Assembly (NCBI GenBank): GCA_032207245.1 | Contig: CM063510.1 | Location: 155,810,948-155,874,947 of the forward strand | Source: Pardosa pseudoannulata | Lineage: Eukaryota > Arthropoda > Arachnida > Araneae > Lycosidae | Length of the DNA stretch: 64,000 nt | Reading direction: 5' to 3' | Shown here: one piece after another, positions 11,611 to 23,280 of the stretch | How positions within the stretch are numbered: position 1 is the first letter of the stretch | Layout of the letters: each line of letters starts with the position of its first letter | Translations under genes and position numbers: made by a program | The notes under the pieces: model-generated | The model's input: only the letters and a program-made list of their open reading frames with translations | Told to the model about the DNA's origin: nothing | Database searches by the model: none

Positions 11611-12310
11611 GGGAAAAGAAACATTTTTATTGATTTTATATGATTCTTAGAGTATATAAACTTAATCTTAAAAAAAGTCTTCCCAATAACATTTAACCGA
11701 GTTAAAAAAATTGGGAGTGGGGGGGGGGAGATTTTTGTGGTATTATGGAAGTTTATTTTTTATATTAACTTTTCTAGGTCTTTTGATTACATTTGATGTA
11801 GATAGCATTAAAAACTTAATGATTAAGTATGTCCTTCCTTCTTAAAAAGCTGACATTACGAAATGTAATCAAGGTGTATGTATTTAACTAATTTTTCAGC
11901 AATTTATTTTAAATTTAGTTTTTGCCCTTTTAATGTTCAAACTTGTCGTTTATTTGGCAGATCTTCAAATGTCATTTCTTGGAATTTTCTGCTAAATATA
12001 TGGCATTTGACACTCAATTTTCCCAGGCTTAGTAGAATGGTTTGTTTAGGTTTTGGTTACTACGGTCAGCTATCACTCTCTTCCCTCGATGTGAAAAGAC
12101 ATCTTGTCAACAGCGAAATGCTACCTATGAACTGTGGTACTTGTTTGTCTGGTTATCACCGGTCATTGTGTAGGATTTGGCTTGATATGCTATTAGAAGA
12201 CCAAGAAGCTTAGAATAGCCCCCGTTTTCGATTCGATGAGGATTTTGTAGATTCTCTTGACAGTTATTTCAACTAAGGTAACATTCTTCATTAGTAAAAG
12301 GCTTTTATTA
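11611..12310. other. Unassigned stretch with a 111-codon frame
   Basis: A plus-strand frame at 11878-12213 starts at a non-ATG codon and has no domain I recognise. Base composition rises slightly towards 12,200. It could be an old, decayed coding sequence. No function is proposed. Confidence 0.25.
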
Positions 12311-12317
12311 TGGCCTT

Positions 12318-12560
12318 ATCAACATGTAAGCATTAATTTGGTTCTTTTACTGTTGAAGAATGTAGAGATTTCTTGCATCACAGCGAAACATTATCAATCG
12401 ATTTATCATAGTTTGGGTTGATTTGTGATACGGCCTTTGACCGGTTGAAAATATTTCGTTATCACACGAGAAATCTGCGTATTCTTCAGCGGGTAAAGGG
12501 ATCTTAACTGAATCTGCTGCTTTTTCAATAAGTACATCTTGGCATATGACAGCGCCTTCA
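12318..12560 (+). repeat. Dispersed repeat R, copy 1
   Basis: It shares a block with 16165-16352, 19190-19415 and, inverted, 17655-17830. The common order is CGGTTGAAAAT-TTTCG, then GAAATCTGCGTATTCTTCA, then GGGTAAAGGGATC-TAA-CTGAATCTGCTGCTTTTTCAA, then a (C)ACATGTTGACG-like phrase and GGCCTTTAC. The copies are about 75-80% alike by eye. No terminal repeats or coding capacity are visible; the class is unknown. Confidence 0.7.
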
Positions 12561-13352
12561 CAGTTGTAATACGTGATTACTAATCACAGAACCTTTTAGC
12601 TATCGTCAACAGAATTTTTAGAGTAAAATGTACTTGATGGACGAAGCTTTTGTACTAGTAATATACTTAGGTTTGTAAGTAGTCAAGAAATGTCCTATTC
12701 CTTTCTGTTCGCAAACGTTGGCCGTAGTGCTACACCAGACAGTTTGTACGAATCATGATATTTAAAATTGCTGAGTAGATCTCTGATTTCTTCGCCCAAA
12801 ACCTTCGCTCGGGACTATTAGAGTTCTTAAGATATCTCCGGAAAAACGAGTGCTCGTTAAATTCAATAAATTAGTCATAGAAGCCTTTTAATATAAACTA
12901 ACTATAGATGAAAAAGTAATTCACATACACATTGTAACAATGAAAGTACAACAGTATTCCAAATGAGCATTTTTCAAAATCGAACAGGGTTGTATTGAGG
13001 CAGTAACTGAAGTTCAACGTTCATCGTCAGTTATCGTTGAATATTCTTAGAAGCTGCAGCATAAAGTGGTGTATTGTTGACGGCCAGTACCAGTGGCGTC
13101 TAACAAATGCCTAAATAGTCCAAAAGCGATGACATGGCTGTACACAGTATTACTGAATGTATAGTCTACTTTTGGTGGTAGTAAGGAAGTTTTGCAGAAA
13201 CAAGTGGTGAACGTTACTTGTCCGTGTAAGCAACAGCTGCAGCGAAATGGCATTTATCGACAGTACTGACCATTTTTAGTGTGGATACGATGAAGCCGTG
13301 CCTTTCTGTGAAAAGTGATAGCATAGAAAGGTGCTGGCGGTGATTTCGCTGC
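12561..13352. other. Unassigned stretch
   Basis: Mixed composition, short frames on both strands without recognisable domains. It may be interior sequence of the element that gave rise to repeat R, but I cannot show this. Confidence 0.25.
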
Positions 13353-13445
13353 TGTCATGGATGTTCGTAGCAGCCTATAATCGTATTAGGCTGTAAGTCC
13401 TGGTCTCATTAGCACTCGTATAGCAACTGCAGTGCTCCAAGTCAA
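13353..13445 (+). mobile_element. SINE-1 tail, partial
   Basis: The order TCATGGATGTTCGTAGC, then AAGTCCTGGTCTCATTAGC, CTCGTATAGCAA and GTGCTCCAA-TCAAAC is the body and 3' part of SINE-1. The tRNA-like head is missing or unrecognisable. The middle differs from the consensus phrase CCGTTCGGAATCGGCTTTAA. Confidence 0.6.
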
Positions 13446-16164
13446 ACTGTTGAAAAATAATCTGTAGAAGATAGATGTTCCATGTCCAATTGATAAGCAG
13501 TCTTCGGTATTGCAACGAGGATTGTGGAGTGCTCTTCCGATCATTTGCTTTTCGAATGATTCGACAAGAAATCTAATTATCAGAATATGTAACGACTCCA
13601 TGCTTATTTATATCACTATACGATGGCTTACACAGTTTAGTCGATGTGTCACTTGGCTTTAACTGGACTTCCTACAGTTTTCATTCTATCGCGTGGACGT
13701 ATTGCACCAGCCGAATCTTTAGGGTGGTACACAAACATATGCATTGCACATATGTTAGTGTGCATGTCTGTAAGAGAGTGTGTGTGTGTATATGCACAAA
13801 AATATGTAATTGTACATTTATATCTATATATTTAATTGCTTTTTTTACTGACACAGTCCAAACTTTCGGAATTTTCAGCCATATTAAAGCTGCTATAATT
13901 TACTAAAGAGGAAGCAGAATGTAATGTTCTGCTACGTTTTAGCACTTTGTATCCCAACAACTTTGATTAGAAATATATTTACTGGTTCATAGGTTAGAAT
14001 ATGATTTTGAACATATAAAACGATTGAGAAAACTATAAACATAAGAGAGAACATTTATTGGAATAAAGAGTGTACTTTCTAAAAACAAAAACTCTTATTT
14101 TCTATAAGTATTGCAAATCATTTTGCATAAAACTTATCCATATCCAAAGAATTTGAAACTGTCTTTGAGATAAATCCACTCCCAGCTTATCCACATCCAG
14201 AAAAAAAATTAAGCACCCACACTTTATTTCAGTAATATTCACGTGCATCTCATCAAACGATGAACTGAATTTTTATTTGCAAATTCAACTTAGTATGGCC
14301 TTTTGAAAATAATTTTACAATTTAAATGCTTTTACTGCAGTGTTAGAGGGTATAAAATCGACAAATCACCCTTTTAAAGCTTACTGTGTAAATGACATCT
14401 ATTTTTGGATATTTTGCATATCTGCAACACACTAATACAAAAAGTTTAGTATATAAAAAGTCAATGCATGAACAAACTCGCTTGCGATAGGCTATGTTAC
14501 TATTGCGTATTTGCCAACTTTAAGACATTGGCATTAGTAAAACTTTTCTCGGCGTATCGGCTGGTTGGTGGATTTTTAGTGACACAAATAATTGAATTCA
14601 ATAAAAGTTAATTATAATTTTTCCTTCCCCCAGAAAACTCTAACTAAAATTTAATTGTATATATTGAAATCTTTATGCTTTCATTGTACATAAAAGATAT
14701 TAATAACTTATTTTTTTCTATTAAATTTGGTTCTAGAAAATCGCAAAAATAATCTAAATTTCAAGCTTAATTTAGCAAAATCAGTAAGTTAGATGTTAAA
14801 TTTATCAAACTACGACTTACTAAGCTTTAATTCTTTTCAAGAAATAAATTTTTTTCAGTATTCCAGATTTTTAAAAAGACATATTTGTAAAATTCGGATG
14901 AAACTGATATAACATCTAGTGATACCACTATTTACATTTAGCAATAAAAAAAATTATAAATATGTTTAGTATGCTTAAAGACATTAAATTTCCGTATGAA
15001 CACAGGAACTTAATATCGTTAAACGTTCTAAGCATATTTATAGATTTTTTTTTTTTATCAGGTATGTAAATTTCTGCTGAAACGAAATGATTTCAAATTT
15101 TTAGACGTTACTAAAGTAAAAAATCCCTTTTTTTGAAATCTACGATTTTATTTTCACAGTAACAAAAACCTTCAAAAGTTTTGGTCTATCCGTAAGTCCT
15201 TAAAATTAAATCAAAAACCTTAAATTTTACGGATAATTGGTGCATGTTGGCACTAAAGGATTATTGGTTACAGTGCTGCTTCTAATGAAAAGTATATAGG
15301 GGTATCAAAATATATTACTTGACACATTCAAGCCCAATAGTATATTCTGAAAAACTGTTATAATTTTTTTTACAATTCAGAACGAGAAATATGTACTAAT
15401 TTTATACCATAATAGTGATATGCAATTTAAATAGAACTCGTACACTATGCTTTTTCTGTTCAATTTGAGATTTTAAAAATAAAAAACATGTTAGGAATTA
15501 TAAGTGATGCCGAATAAAGTAGTGAACTGAAAATAGAATGATTTTAAGTTATTTTTAAAATTGAGAATTTTGTACAGGGTACGAGTTTTATTTTGACTTG
15601 CTTTTTCCATATCCATACCATTGACATATCTATCTGGTACTACGTTGTATCTATAAATACTATTATAAGCATATTATAAGTACTGCGCTGTATTATTCAT
15701 CCATCTAAATACAACTGCGTTGTAATTTAAGTATTGTGTAAAGTTCATTGTGTTAAATATATGAATGTTTTGTTAGTTATTTGTTAAATTTTTACCTTTT
15801 TTAAAATCTCAGATTGAGAAAAACAATTAGCGTACCAATTTTACTTTGACTGATTGCATATTTAAAATTACCAAATGGAGTAATTGTTAGCCTTGAAATT
15901 ATGAAATTAGAGGTTTTACAATGCTGTTATACATTTCAATTATGAACTCCAAGAATGTTTTCAAGTCACAGAAACTCATGATTATTTTTTTCCGTTATAT
16001 TATAAACATTTTAAAATTTAGATTCTAGCTGTATTTATGATTTAAATCATGATTATAGTATTAAAAAGTAAGAAAATATGAAAGTTATTTACGAGGAACA
16101 TAAATAAATTTGGTGCATTTTAATGGTTAAGGTAGTATAAATAAAGTTTATCAAATGCATAAAG
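13446..16164. other. Unassigned 2.7-kb AT-rich stretch
   Basis: From 13,640 to 13,910 there are short frames with a TGTG-rich patch. From 14,000 onward the DNA is AT-rich with no recognisable repeat or gene. No splice-site or codon pattern suggests exons. Confidence 0.35.
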
Positions 16165-16352
16165 CTTTTCCCTTCATTCATCCGATATAGTTTGGTTCAG
16201 GTAGACGTGTGGTAAGGTCTTTAATCGGTTGAAAATGTTTCGCTAAAGAACAAGAAATTTGCGTATTTTTCAACGGGAAAAGGAATCCTAAACGGAATCT
16301 GCTGCTTTTTCAACACATACATATTGACGTGCGGTAAGGCCTTTACTTCAAT
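16165..16352 (+). repeat. Dispersed repeat R, copy 2
   Basis: It matches copy 1 through ATCGGTTGAAAATGTTTCGC, GAAATTTGCGTATTTTTCAA and GGAATCTGCTGCTTTTTCAA, and ends near GGTAAGGCCTTTACT. No open frame is conserved between the copies. Confidence 0.7.
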
Positions 16353-16592
16353 ATTTGAAGATCAAATGCTATCAAATTCGGAGCGAATATTTCACAAACA
16401 TACATGGTAAGGGAGTAACTCATTATTCAAAATTCTCAGATTTAGTTTGTAAATTTTTTTTGAGAAATTTTTACAACTGTTGTACTCGAGTTCAAAATAT
16501 TCAGATATACGTCTAATAGACCTGAAGATAATCTATTTCACGAAAAATAGAATTGAAGACGTTATCACTTTTTTAAAAATTATTTTTATTTT

Positions 16593-16850
16593 TTAGCTCT
16601 AAATATACCATAACCGGTCAAATGACCAGTAATGTGTATGTAAAATATGTAATGGGTAATTGATTAAAAACTGTTATTCTTTGTGTTCGTAATACATAAA
16701 AATTGACAATATACAATTTTGTTTAATTGTAATAAAGTCTATTTGTTTATTTCCTTTCCAATATCCATATTTCATACATTCAATCAGGAAACATTTGACT
16801 GGTTGTTGTAGAAATAGGCATGCATTAAATTTTGGTATGCTTAGTGTTAA
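16593..16850. mobile_element. TTAA-flanked MITE (TTAA-2 copy b)
   Basis: Longer relative of the 7177-7331 element. The left end is degraded (CTAAATATACCATAACCGG instead of TTAACACTAAACATAACCGG). The next block, TCAAATGACCAGTAATG, is conserved. The right end, GGTATGCTTAGTGTTAA, keeps its TTAA. The extra 100 bp in the middle contains CATTTGACTGGTT, an inverted partner of the left subterminal block. This suggests that copy a is an internal deletion. Confidence 0.75.
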
Positions 16851-17030
16851 AGTAGAATTGATTTATTTTAGAGCATTAGAGAACAGTATTTTACCTTAAT
16901 TTGTTGATTTTTATATACAAAACTATTAAAAGTTCGTATTATATGGTTTTCTTAGTTTTAATCCTAAAATTCATGATTAAAATCAAAAATTAAATGACTT
17001 CAAATATCGAATCAGAAGCAGGCGGATATC

Positions 17031-17219
17031 TTAACCCTTTACCTGTCTTGTCCATTCATTATGATACTCCCATCTAATGCTTTATGCGTTTATGTGTTCC
17101 ATGTGATTCACGATGATATAAAATATATAAAAGCTTGTATATAAAATAGCTTAAGAGTTCATTTTGTATAGCATGTGACATATAAGCGTATGTGATGTGC
17201 AGGAAAAGCAAAAAATTAA
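17031..17219. mobile_element. TTAA-flanked MITE (TTAA-1 copy b)
   Basis: It begins TTAACCCTTTACCTGTC and ends GATGTGCAGGAAAAGC with TTAA at 17216. Between them lie inverted AT-rich arms (AAAGCTTGTATATAAAATAG) typical of TTAA-1. No coding capacity. Confidence 0.75.
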
Positions 17220-17654
17220 TATACATAATCATAAAAATTCGAGAGTATTGTATATTTTAAGATCCCAGATGGTGCTGTACTGTCGCGAAATTCGAATAGA
17301 TGAACTGAATCATTTTATCTTACACCCTGAAAAGTATTCTTGCTACCCAATTATTTCACTTTTAAAAGTGCATGCTCAGTTATTTTACTACCTCTCGTTA
17401 GAGATGTCTTCGATTAATAACTGGAGATCCTTGACCAACGTTTAACCTTTTAAATTTCTTATTTGAGAACCGTTAAAAATACTCTGTATAATTTTAGATT
17501 TTTTAAAAATATTTTTTTATATCATTATGATAACCATCCCCCAAAATTTTCCAGTAACTTCTGCTATTTATAATTTCTTCCTTTTGGATCGATATTTTAT
17601 GACTTTCATGAACTCTCATGGGGAAATACTTTACCGGCAGGTACATCGGCTGAA

Positions 17655-17830
17655 AACGGGATGGAATAATGTAACTGGAATATCTTTGTATTGAAAAATA
17701 TCTTTGTAAAGGTGTTGTCACACGTCGACATGTACGTGTTAAAAAAGCATCGGATTCAATTTGGGATTCCTTTCCCCGTTGAAGCATTCGAGCATTCTTT
17801 GTGATATACAGAAACCTTTTCAACCGATTA
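17655..17830 (-). repeat. Dispersed repeat R, copy 3 (inverted)
   Basis: The reverse complement carries CAACGGGGAAAGGAATCC, GAATCCGATGCTTTTTTAAC, ACGTACATGTCGACGTG and ACACCTTTAC, aligning with copies 1, 2 and 4. A minus-strand frame across this copy continues to 17503 but is not shared by the other copies, so I do not call it a gene. Confidence 0.6.
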
Positions 17831-17930
17831 AAGATCCGATTTTTACAAATTGTTGGGGGTAGCGATCAGACCACTTTTTGGTGAATAAAAGGAATAGAAC
17901 ACTATTCGACTACCTACAAATCTATGAGTA

Positions 17931-18912
17931 CTAGTATACAGCCAGTCATATGACGAGATTAGTAAAATTTTTAATTTTACACAATTATAAAGTACCCTAT
18001 TAGGCAGGTAAAAAAAATGTTTTGTTTTTTGGCTGAGATTTATCTGGTACACGCTCAGTAATTTGTTTATCTTTTTCTGACCACATGTTAGTTGTCAACT
18101 TTAATTTATCTTGTCATATTACGTGATAGAATGGACAGCAGAGCTTTTAATATTAGCAGTGATTATTTGGTTGTATATATGAATGATGTCCAAAATTTAG
18201 ATCGCAAACCGTGTGATTATGTATATAAAACAGACGAACAAACTTCTTAATTTTCAAACATGTATAACTTAAACGCTAGATATTTATTAGTCCTTGAAAT
18301 AGACTCCTAGACTTTTATGAAAAGAATTTGTTGTTAATACCGGTGATAAAATTTTCATTGCAACAAAAATTAATCGATGATTAAATTCAAACTTATCACA
18401 TACGTACCAAATCTGTTACTTAAGCCAAATATAAAAGAATATTATTTACGTAATATCTAAGTTCAGCGATAAAACGTATGAAAATAATGCAGACGATATT
18501 TAAATAATTTAAAATAAGAAATGATTAAAGGAGATGGTTAAAGGAATGACGTCATAATGCTAGAAAAAGTGTTATTTTTACTTATTTATTATGTGATAAA
18601 TTGATAAATTTAATCGCCTGCTCTTAACCGGGAAAAATAGCGCTTGAAATAATGGCATAACACGTTCGAAAAGGGGGGAAGGGGTGGATTTCGAGACCAT
18701 AGTAATTTTTGCTGTGATATGAAGCCTATTTATACCAATTTATTTTAGAATCGGATAGATAGCTTAGGAGAAGATAAACTGTACTCGCTTTGGATTTTGC
18801 TAACCCTAACTCATCAAGAATCCAATAAGAATGCCTCTATACATTCCAGGTCCAACCGTTTCATAAATTCGAGGACAGACGGACAGATAACTTGAATTAT
18901 TATTATATAGGG
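17931..18912 (-). repeat. Dispersed repeat X, minus copy
   Basis: Inverted relative of 2953-3635. Matching landmarks: GTCATATGACGAGAT, AAAGTACCCTATTAGGCAGG, ATCGATGATTAAA, ATTACGTAATATCTAAGTTC, GAATGACGTCATAATGCTAG, TCGCCTGCTCTTAACCGGG, GGACAGACGGACAGATAAC and TATTATATAGGG. It is about 300 bp longer, the extra part being 18050-18330. Either this copy has an insertion or the plus copy has a deletion. Confidence 0.75.
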
Positions 18913-19189
18913 GATTATTATTTGGTACAAAAGCATTCATTCATCACACCATTTTACTCTAAAATTTCATTTGATGATAGCTAAAAGGTACGGTGCCTAA
19001 TAATGTATCCCGATTTCTCGTGTGATACCGATTCATTTTCAGTGGATTAAATGCCTTATCAATAGCCTGAACTAAAATAATTCAGTTGAAAATTTATTGC
19101 TGTTACACAAGGAATAGCCACATTTGCAACCTGTAAAAGAAATTATAAAGTAACACGTACATTTTGAAGTGTGATACAGCCTTTAGTTT

Positions 19190-19415
19190 TATTCCTTTAC
19201 TGTGCTGAATGTGCAGATTTCTTGTTGTTACAGATTGTTTGTCAACCGATGTATTTTAGTTCAGGTTGACTTGTGATGAAGTTTTTAATTGGTTGAAAGT
19301 GTTTCGGTATCGCACGTGAAATCCGCGTATACTTAAACAGGAGAAGGAATACTAAACTGAATCTACTGCTTTTTCAACACGTACATGTTGACGGGTGATA
19401 AGGCCTTTACTGAAT
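19190..19415 (+). repeat. Dispersed repeat R, copy 4
   Basis: It contains TTAATTGGTTGAAAGTGTTT, CGTGAAATCCGCGTATACTT, GAATCTACTGCTTTTTCAAC, ACGTACATGTTGACG and GATAAGGCCTTTACTGA. It is the cleanest copy on the 3' side and shows that the shared unit is at least 220 bp. Confidence 0.7.
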
Positions 19416-19639
19416 TTTATAAAAGGGCTAGATAACCCGACAGACGTTGTCCTGTTTTAACGCTGTCAATCCAAAAATTGTAAAATATTTTAAAATAAAT
19501 TATAAATTGGACCGTTTTTATGGAAAAGTAAGGAAAATAATTATTTTAAAAATACTTGACACTACCATACGTATAGTCATCACGAAAGTAATTAGATTAA
19601 ATTAAAATTTTTACATCGCCTGTACGGGGTTTCCATACT

Positions 19640-19690
19640 GGGACTTCTCGTATTGAAGCCCGTTGCGCCGACCATTGCGCCACTGATACG
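19640..19690 (-). other. tRNA-like head fragment
   Basis: The reverse complement reads GTGGCGCAATGGTCGGCGC (a plausible A box), then GGGCTTCAATACGAGAAGTC. It is not a complete tRNA: there is no convincing acceptor stem. It is probably a SINE head of a family not otherwise seen here. Confidence 0.3.
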
Positions 19691-19799
19691 TTGGGAGTGA
19701 AGGGTTTCAAGTGGTATTATAATAATCTCAAGAATCTCATTTCTGGGATTTTTAATTTAAAAAAACCCCATTTTTTATCGGATCAAATAGTGAATCTAA

Positions 19800-19920
19800 A
19801 CCATTCTAGAATCAACTTTAATTATATACACAAAATTTCATCAAAATCAGCCCAGTCGTTTAGGACGAGTTATATTCCATACACAAATACAGAAGAATTT
19901 TATATGTAAAGACATACAAG
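19800..19920 (+). repeat. LINE-type 3' tail fragment
   Basis: The phrase AAATTTCATCAAAATCAGCC, then CAGTCGTTTAGGACGAG and ACACAAATACAGAAGAAT, follows the wording of 3' ends of common animal non-LTR retrotransposons. There is no coding part. Confidence 0.4.
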
Positions 19921-20109
19921 GCTTAGAATCGAAATCACTCGAACGGCCGTTCTAGTGTTAATAACGACAACGTTATGAAGACATAGATTTCCGCATAACT
20001 TTTCATTCGTTGAATCCTTTATTTTTAAAATCTGAATATATCTGTGATTTGAAGCACAGTGTTTTATAAAAGAATGTCAAGCATATATTCTTCTTTCGAG
20101 GCACTGCAG

Positions 20110-20960
20110 CCTGTTACAGGCCAAGGCCGACCCTAAATAGTTGTTTTCATCTGGTCGCATCCATAGCGAGGTTGCTCCAGTTTCCTTTATTTATACGACT
20201 AAAGTCCCTCTACACCTAATTGGTCATCTTCTTCGTCTTTTGTCTCGCATGGAATTAGAAAAAGTGACCTTTTTTACTGGGTTATATTGTCATATTGGAA
20301 TAAATGTCCTATCCATCTTAGTTTATTACATTTTATAACTTTATCAGGTTGCTTGTACCTTTTGGTAAGACTCAAGTCCCTCTCCACCTAATTGGTGGTC
20401 TTCCTCGACTTCTGTTTCCCATGGGATTAGTAAAAGTGAGTTTTTTTTTCTACTGGGTTTTCGTTGTCAGATCGGAATAAATGTCCAAGCCATCGAAGTC
20501 TATTGTATTTTAGAACTTTAATAATATAAGGTTGTTTGTACTTTTTGGTAAATTTCAAAGTTAAATAAGTATCTCCAGCTATTAATCTCATGGACTACAT
20601 CAAAGAGTTTTCTTAAAATTCTACGCTCAAAGGTTAATTATTTGTTTTAATGTAATTTGGTTATTGCCAGCTTTCCTTCCCATAAAGTAGAATAGGTCGT
20701 AATATTGTCTTATAGATGCTAATTCTAGTATTTAAGCTTATAAATCGAGATTTTAATTGTTTTTGAGGCCATGATAGTATTTATTTGAGCTAGCGAGTCT
20801 GTTTATCTCTAAGATATGGTTAGTGGAGATGACAGATCTAAGATATTTAAAGTGTGACACCAAGTATATATTACAGTATATAAAAACTTTAATTCTGTTT
20901 CGAAGTTTTTTAGTAATTAACCTGTACTGGAAAAATCTTTTCATTTTAATCATTTATGGA
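20110..20960 (-). mobile_element. RTE-like LINE fragment, C-terminal region
   Basis: On the minus strand, 20950-20570 carries decayed reverse-transcriptase thumb sequence (SHFKYLRSVIST, EINRLASSNKYYHGL). At 20510-20380 is the C-terminal block typical of RTE-type LINE proteins, LRWLGHLFRSDNENP then, after a one-base frame change, TNPMGNRSRGRPPIRW. The same block is repeated, more decayed, at 20320-20190 (LRWIGHLFQYDN). The 3' end reads GGCCTTGGCCTGTAACAGGC in reverse complement. Stops and frameshifts abound. Confidence 0.75.
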
Positions 20961-21199
20961 TAGCAAAATACTTTTAATTTACCATTCCCTTTGGAGACTT
21001 CAGTACAGTCGAACTCGTTTATAACGAAGACAACATATTATTAAATTCAAGTGTTCATAAAAACCATTCGTATAACCGAAAATTTAGAAATAAATAAATC
21101 TTAATGGATAAAAATCATTTAGAAACAAATGATTCGTTTATTATTTTTTTCATTTGTGAAAAGAATAAAAGCTCATCTGTTTCGTTTGTAGTTTTTGTT

Positions 21200-21419
21200 T
21201 TTTCTCTATGCTAACAATTCGACCAACGACAGTCTTGGCACGTAAGCTTGCTTCATCGTATACACACCTTGATTCCAAATATCACATGATACACAATCAA
21301 CAACACTTTTTATACAAATTTCTTACATATTTTATATTGTGTATCACATGTGATATACAAGGATATAAAGCAATAGGTGTGTATATCCTATGTGATGTAC
21401 AGGACAGGCAAAAGTTTAA
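21200..21419. mobile_element. TTAA-1 MITE copy c, left end lost
   Basis: The right half is well preserved: TGTGTATCACATGTGATATA, GGATATAAAGCAATAGGTGT, TATGTGATGTACAGGACAGG and AAAAGTTTAA. The left half contains only scattered matches (ATATCACATGATACACAATC), and no clear left TTAA end is visible. The internal palindrome TATCACATGTGATA is intact. Confidence 0.65.
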
Positions 21420-21614
21420 AAACATATCTTTATTATACGTATATCATGTAAATACAGAAATCAGTAAAAATTAATCTATGTATAATGTTCCCCTTGAGTT
21501 TTAGTTCTATATTATGAAAGAAAGTTATACACGTGTAAGTCCGATATATTTTGTTCCTTCTTCCTGTTTCCTGGGAGGAAAGGGGATATTTCAAATTCTG
21601 CAGAAAAACGAAAT

Positions 21615-21795
21615 CCTCGATCAAGCCGACCAAACGATGGCTGGATGGGTAATGCGCTGCTGTTCGATACCGAAGTTCATGAATTCGAATCGTACTGATG
21701 GTATGGTTGTTCGTGGTCGTTCGGAATCAGCTTTCAGCAGTAGGTTCTGATCACGTTAGCCCCGTTGAGAAAAATAGACCTTAGCTTTCGAACGA
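21615..21795 (+). mobile_element. SINE-1 copy
   Basis: The tRNA-like head starts AAACGATGGCTGGATGGGTA; the anticodon-arm region reads GCTGTTCGATACCG, and ATTCGAATCGTAC stands in for the B box. The body GTTGTTCGTGGTCGTTCGGA, GCAGTAGGTTCTG, TTAGCCCCG and the tail ACTAAACC follow in order. It is diverged at many positions. Confidence 0.7.
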
Positions 21796-21857
21796 TTAAC
21801 TAAACCGATAAATCTGTGATATATGCTCTCTAAAAGAGACCGGAGCTTCATGGATTT

Positions 21858-21960
21858 GGACCCTTTACATTACATGGATGATATATACACGTTGTAATGC
21901 TTTATACGCTTGTGGGTCCCGTCATACAAAATGAACTGTGTTTTAAGCAAAATAAGAGTC
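21858..21960. mobile_element. TTAA-1 MITE fragment, copy d
   Basis: GACCCTTTACATTACATGG, GATATATACACGTTGTAATG and CTTTATACGCTTGTGGGTCC match the left half of TTAA-1. The right end is not recognisable. Confidence 0.45.
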
Positions 21961-22072
21961 TCAACTTTAAATATAGGAGTCTCTAGGTTAAGCCTTCAAA
22001 ATTTTCAGATTTTTCAAAATAAACTAAATAAATAAATAAATGAATAAAAATAAAACACGCGCTTTTAAATAA

Positions 22073-22076
22073 TATA

Positions 22077-22106
<30 letters not shown>
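22073..22106. repeat. (AT)n microsatellite
   Basis: Simple AT dinucleotide run. A homopolymer A run follows at about 22166-22185 and a T run at 22536-22554. Confidence 0.9.
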
Positions 22107-22113
<7 letters not shown>

Positions 22114-22889
22114 GCCGAAAATATATTTGAGTGTAGTGTGTGTGTGTGTTCAAAGATTTCGATTTAAAAAAAAAAAAAAAAAAAAGTGATGTTCTGCGCA
22201 TTTAAAAAAGGCATAAGAAATTCCACTTAGTTTAAAAGTTTTGATTAAAAATATAAAAGACATTCTAGTGTTTGATAGTTCTTTACTTATTACTTTAAAT
22301 TGGTTTTTCTCTGCATGCAAATTTTTAATGTTGCGCGCAAAATTTCTCAATCTATTTAATATTTTTGCACAAAATTTTCAGCATTTCAATATGTTTTCTT
22401 GTAAATGGACTAAAATTATTACTATGACAGTCATAAATTTGTTTTACAGAGATAACTACATGTTAAAATGACCCCCAGAAAACAGGTAAAATTGTAAACA
22501 TGTTTTAAAAATATAAAATAGGCTTAAACTTATGTTTTTTTTTTTTTTTTTTTTAAAGTTAGATTCAATTTTACAAGTATGTTCTTCATTAAAAAACTTC
22601 AAATTGAACGTTTGTGTGCAAAATATTTCTCGTAAACATGCACGAAAATGAAAACAGTTTTAACGAACAAAAAAATGAAGTCATATTTAAAAAAAATATT
22701 TTTTATAAGTATTTGAGGTTAGTTTATTAAAGAGTTTATGATATATAACAGATTTCTACAAAAAAAATTTCAACTATGAAATAAAAAAGAAGTTATGTAA
22801 AGTCAAAAAGTGGTAACAAATGTTATGTTTAACACTTATGTTTAACAGTTCTGAAATCTCTTAAATTTAAGTATATTTATCAAATACAC

Positions 22890-22960
22890 GTATGAAATTT
22901 AAAGCCTTATATCTAATGACCATCGAATAATTCTCCCAAGAGGACAGCCAAAGGGTTAAC
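22890..22960. mobile_element. TTAA-element right end
   Basis: AAATTTAAAGCCTTATATCT, TAATGACCATCGAATAATTC and GAGGACAGCCAAAGGGTTAA match the right end of the element at 46260-46334. The left end was not found. Confidence 0.5.
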
Positions 22961-23280
22961 ACCAACCCAACTATATTTAAAATAATTACTCGTTAAACCC
23001 ATAGTCGTTAAATATGGGTTTTCAATAGGAAGTTTAACTGCATTTAGCAAATATTTTCCTCCGTAAACATTACGTAGCTCGTAACTTCGATAGCAAACCT
23101 GTCTATTTTTTTTTCTTATAATAGCACTCAACGGCAGGCGGTAAGCGTAAGAAGAAAATAGTTGATCAAATTATTTTTAATTGGATAAACAAATTTATTT
23201 TCTTAGTATACTCTCGATACCAAAATTATGTTAATATTTCGGAACTAGAGAAAAAGTCACCAGGAAAAAATATTATTTGA

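Noticed and set aside
11878..12213. 111-codon plus-strand open frame
   Set aside because: Non-ATG start, no recognisable motif, no splice signals. Kept only as a note on an unassigned region.
17503..17823. 106-codon minus-strand frame as a gene
   Set aside because: About half of it is a copy of dispersed repeat R, and the frame is not conserved in the other three copies.
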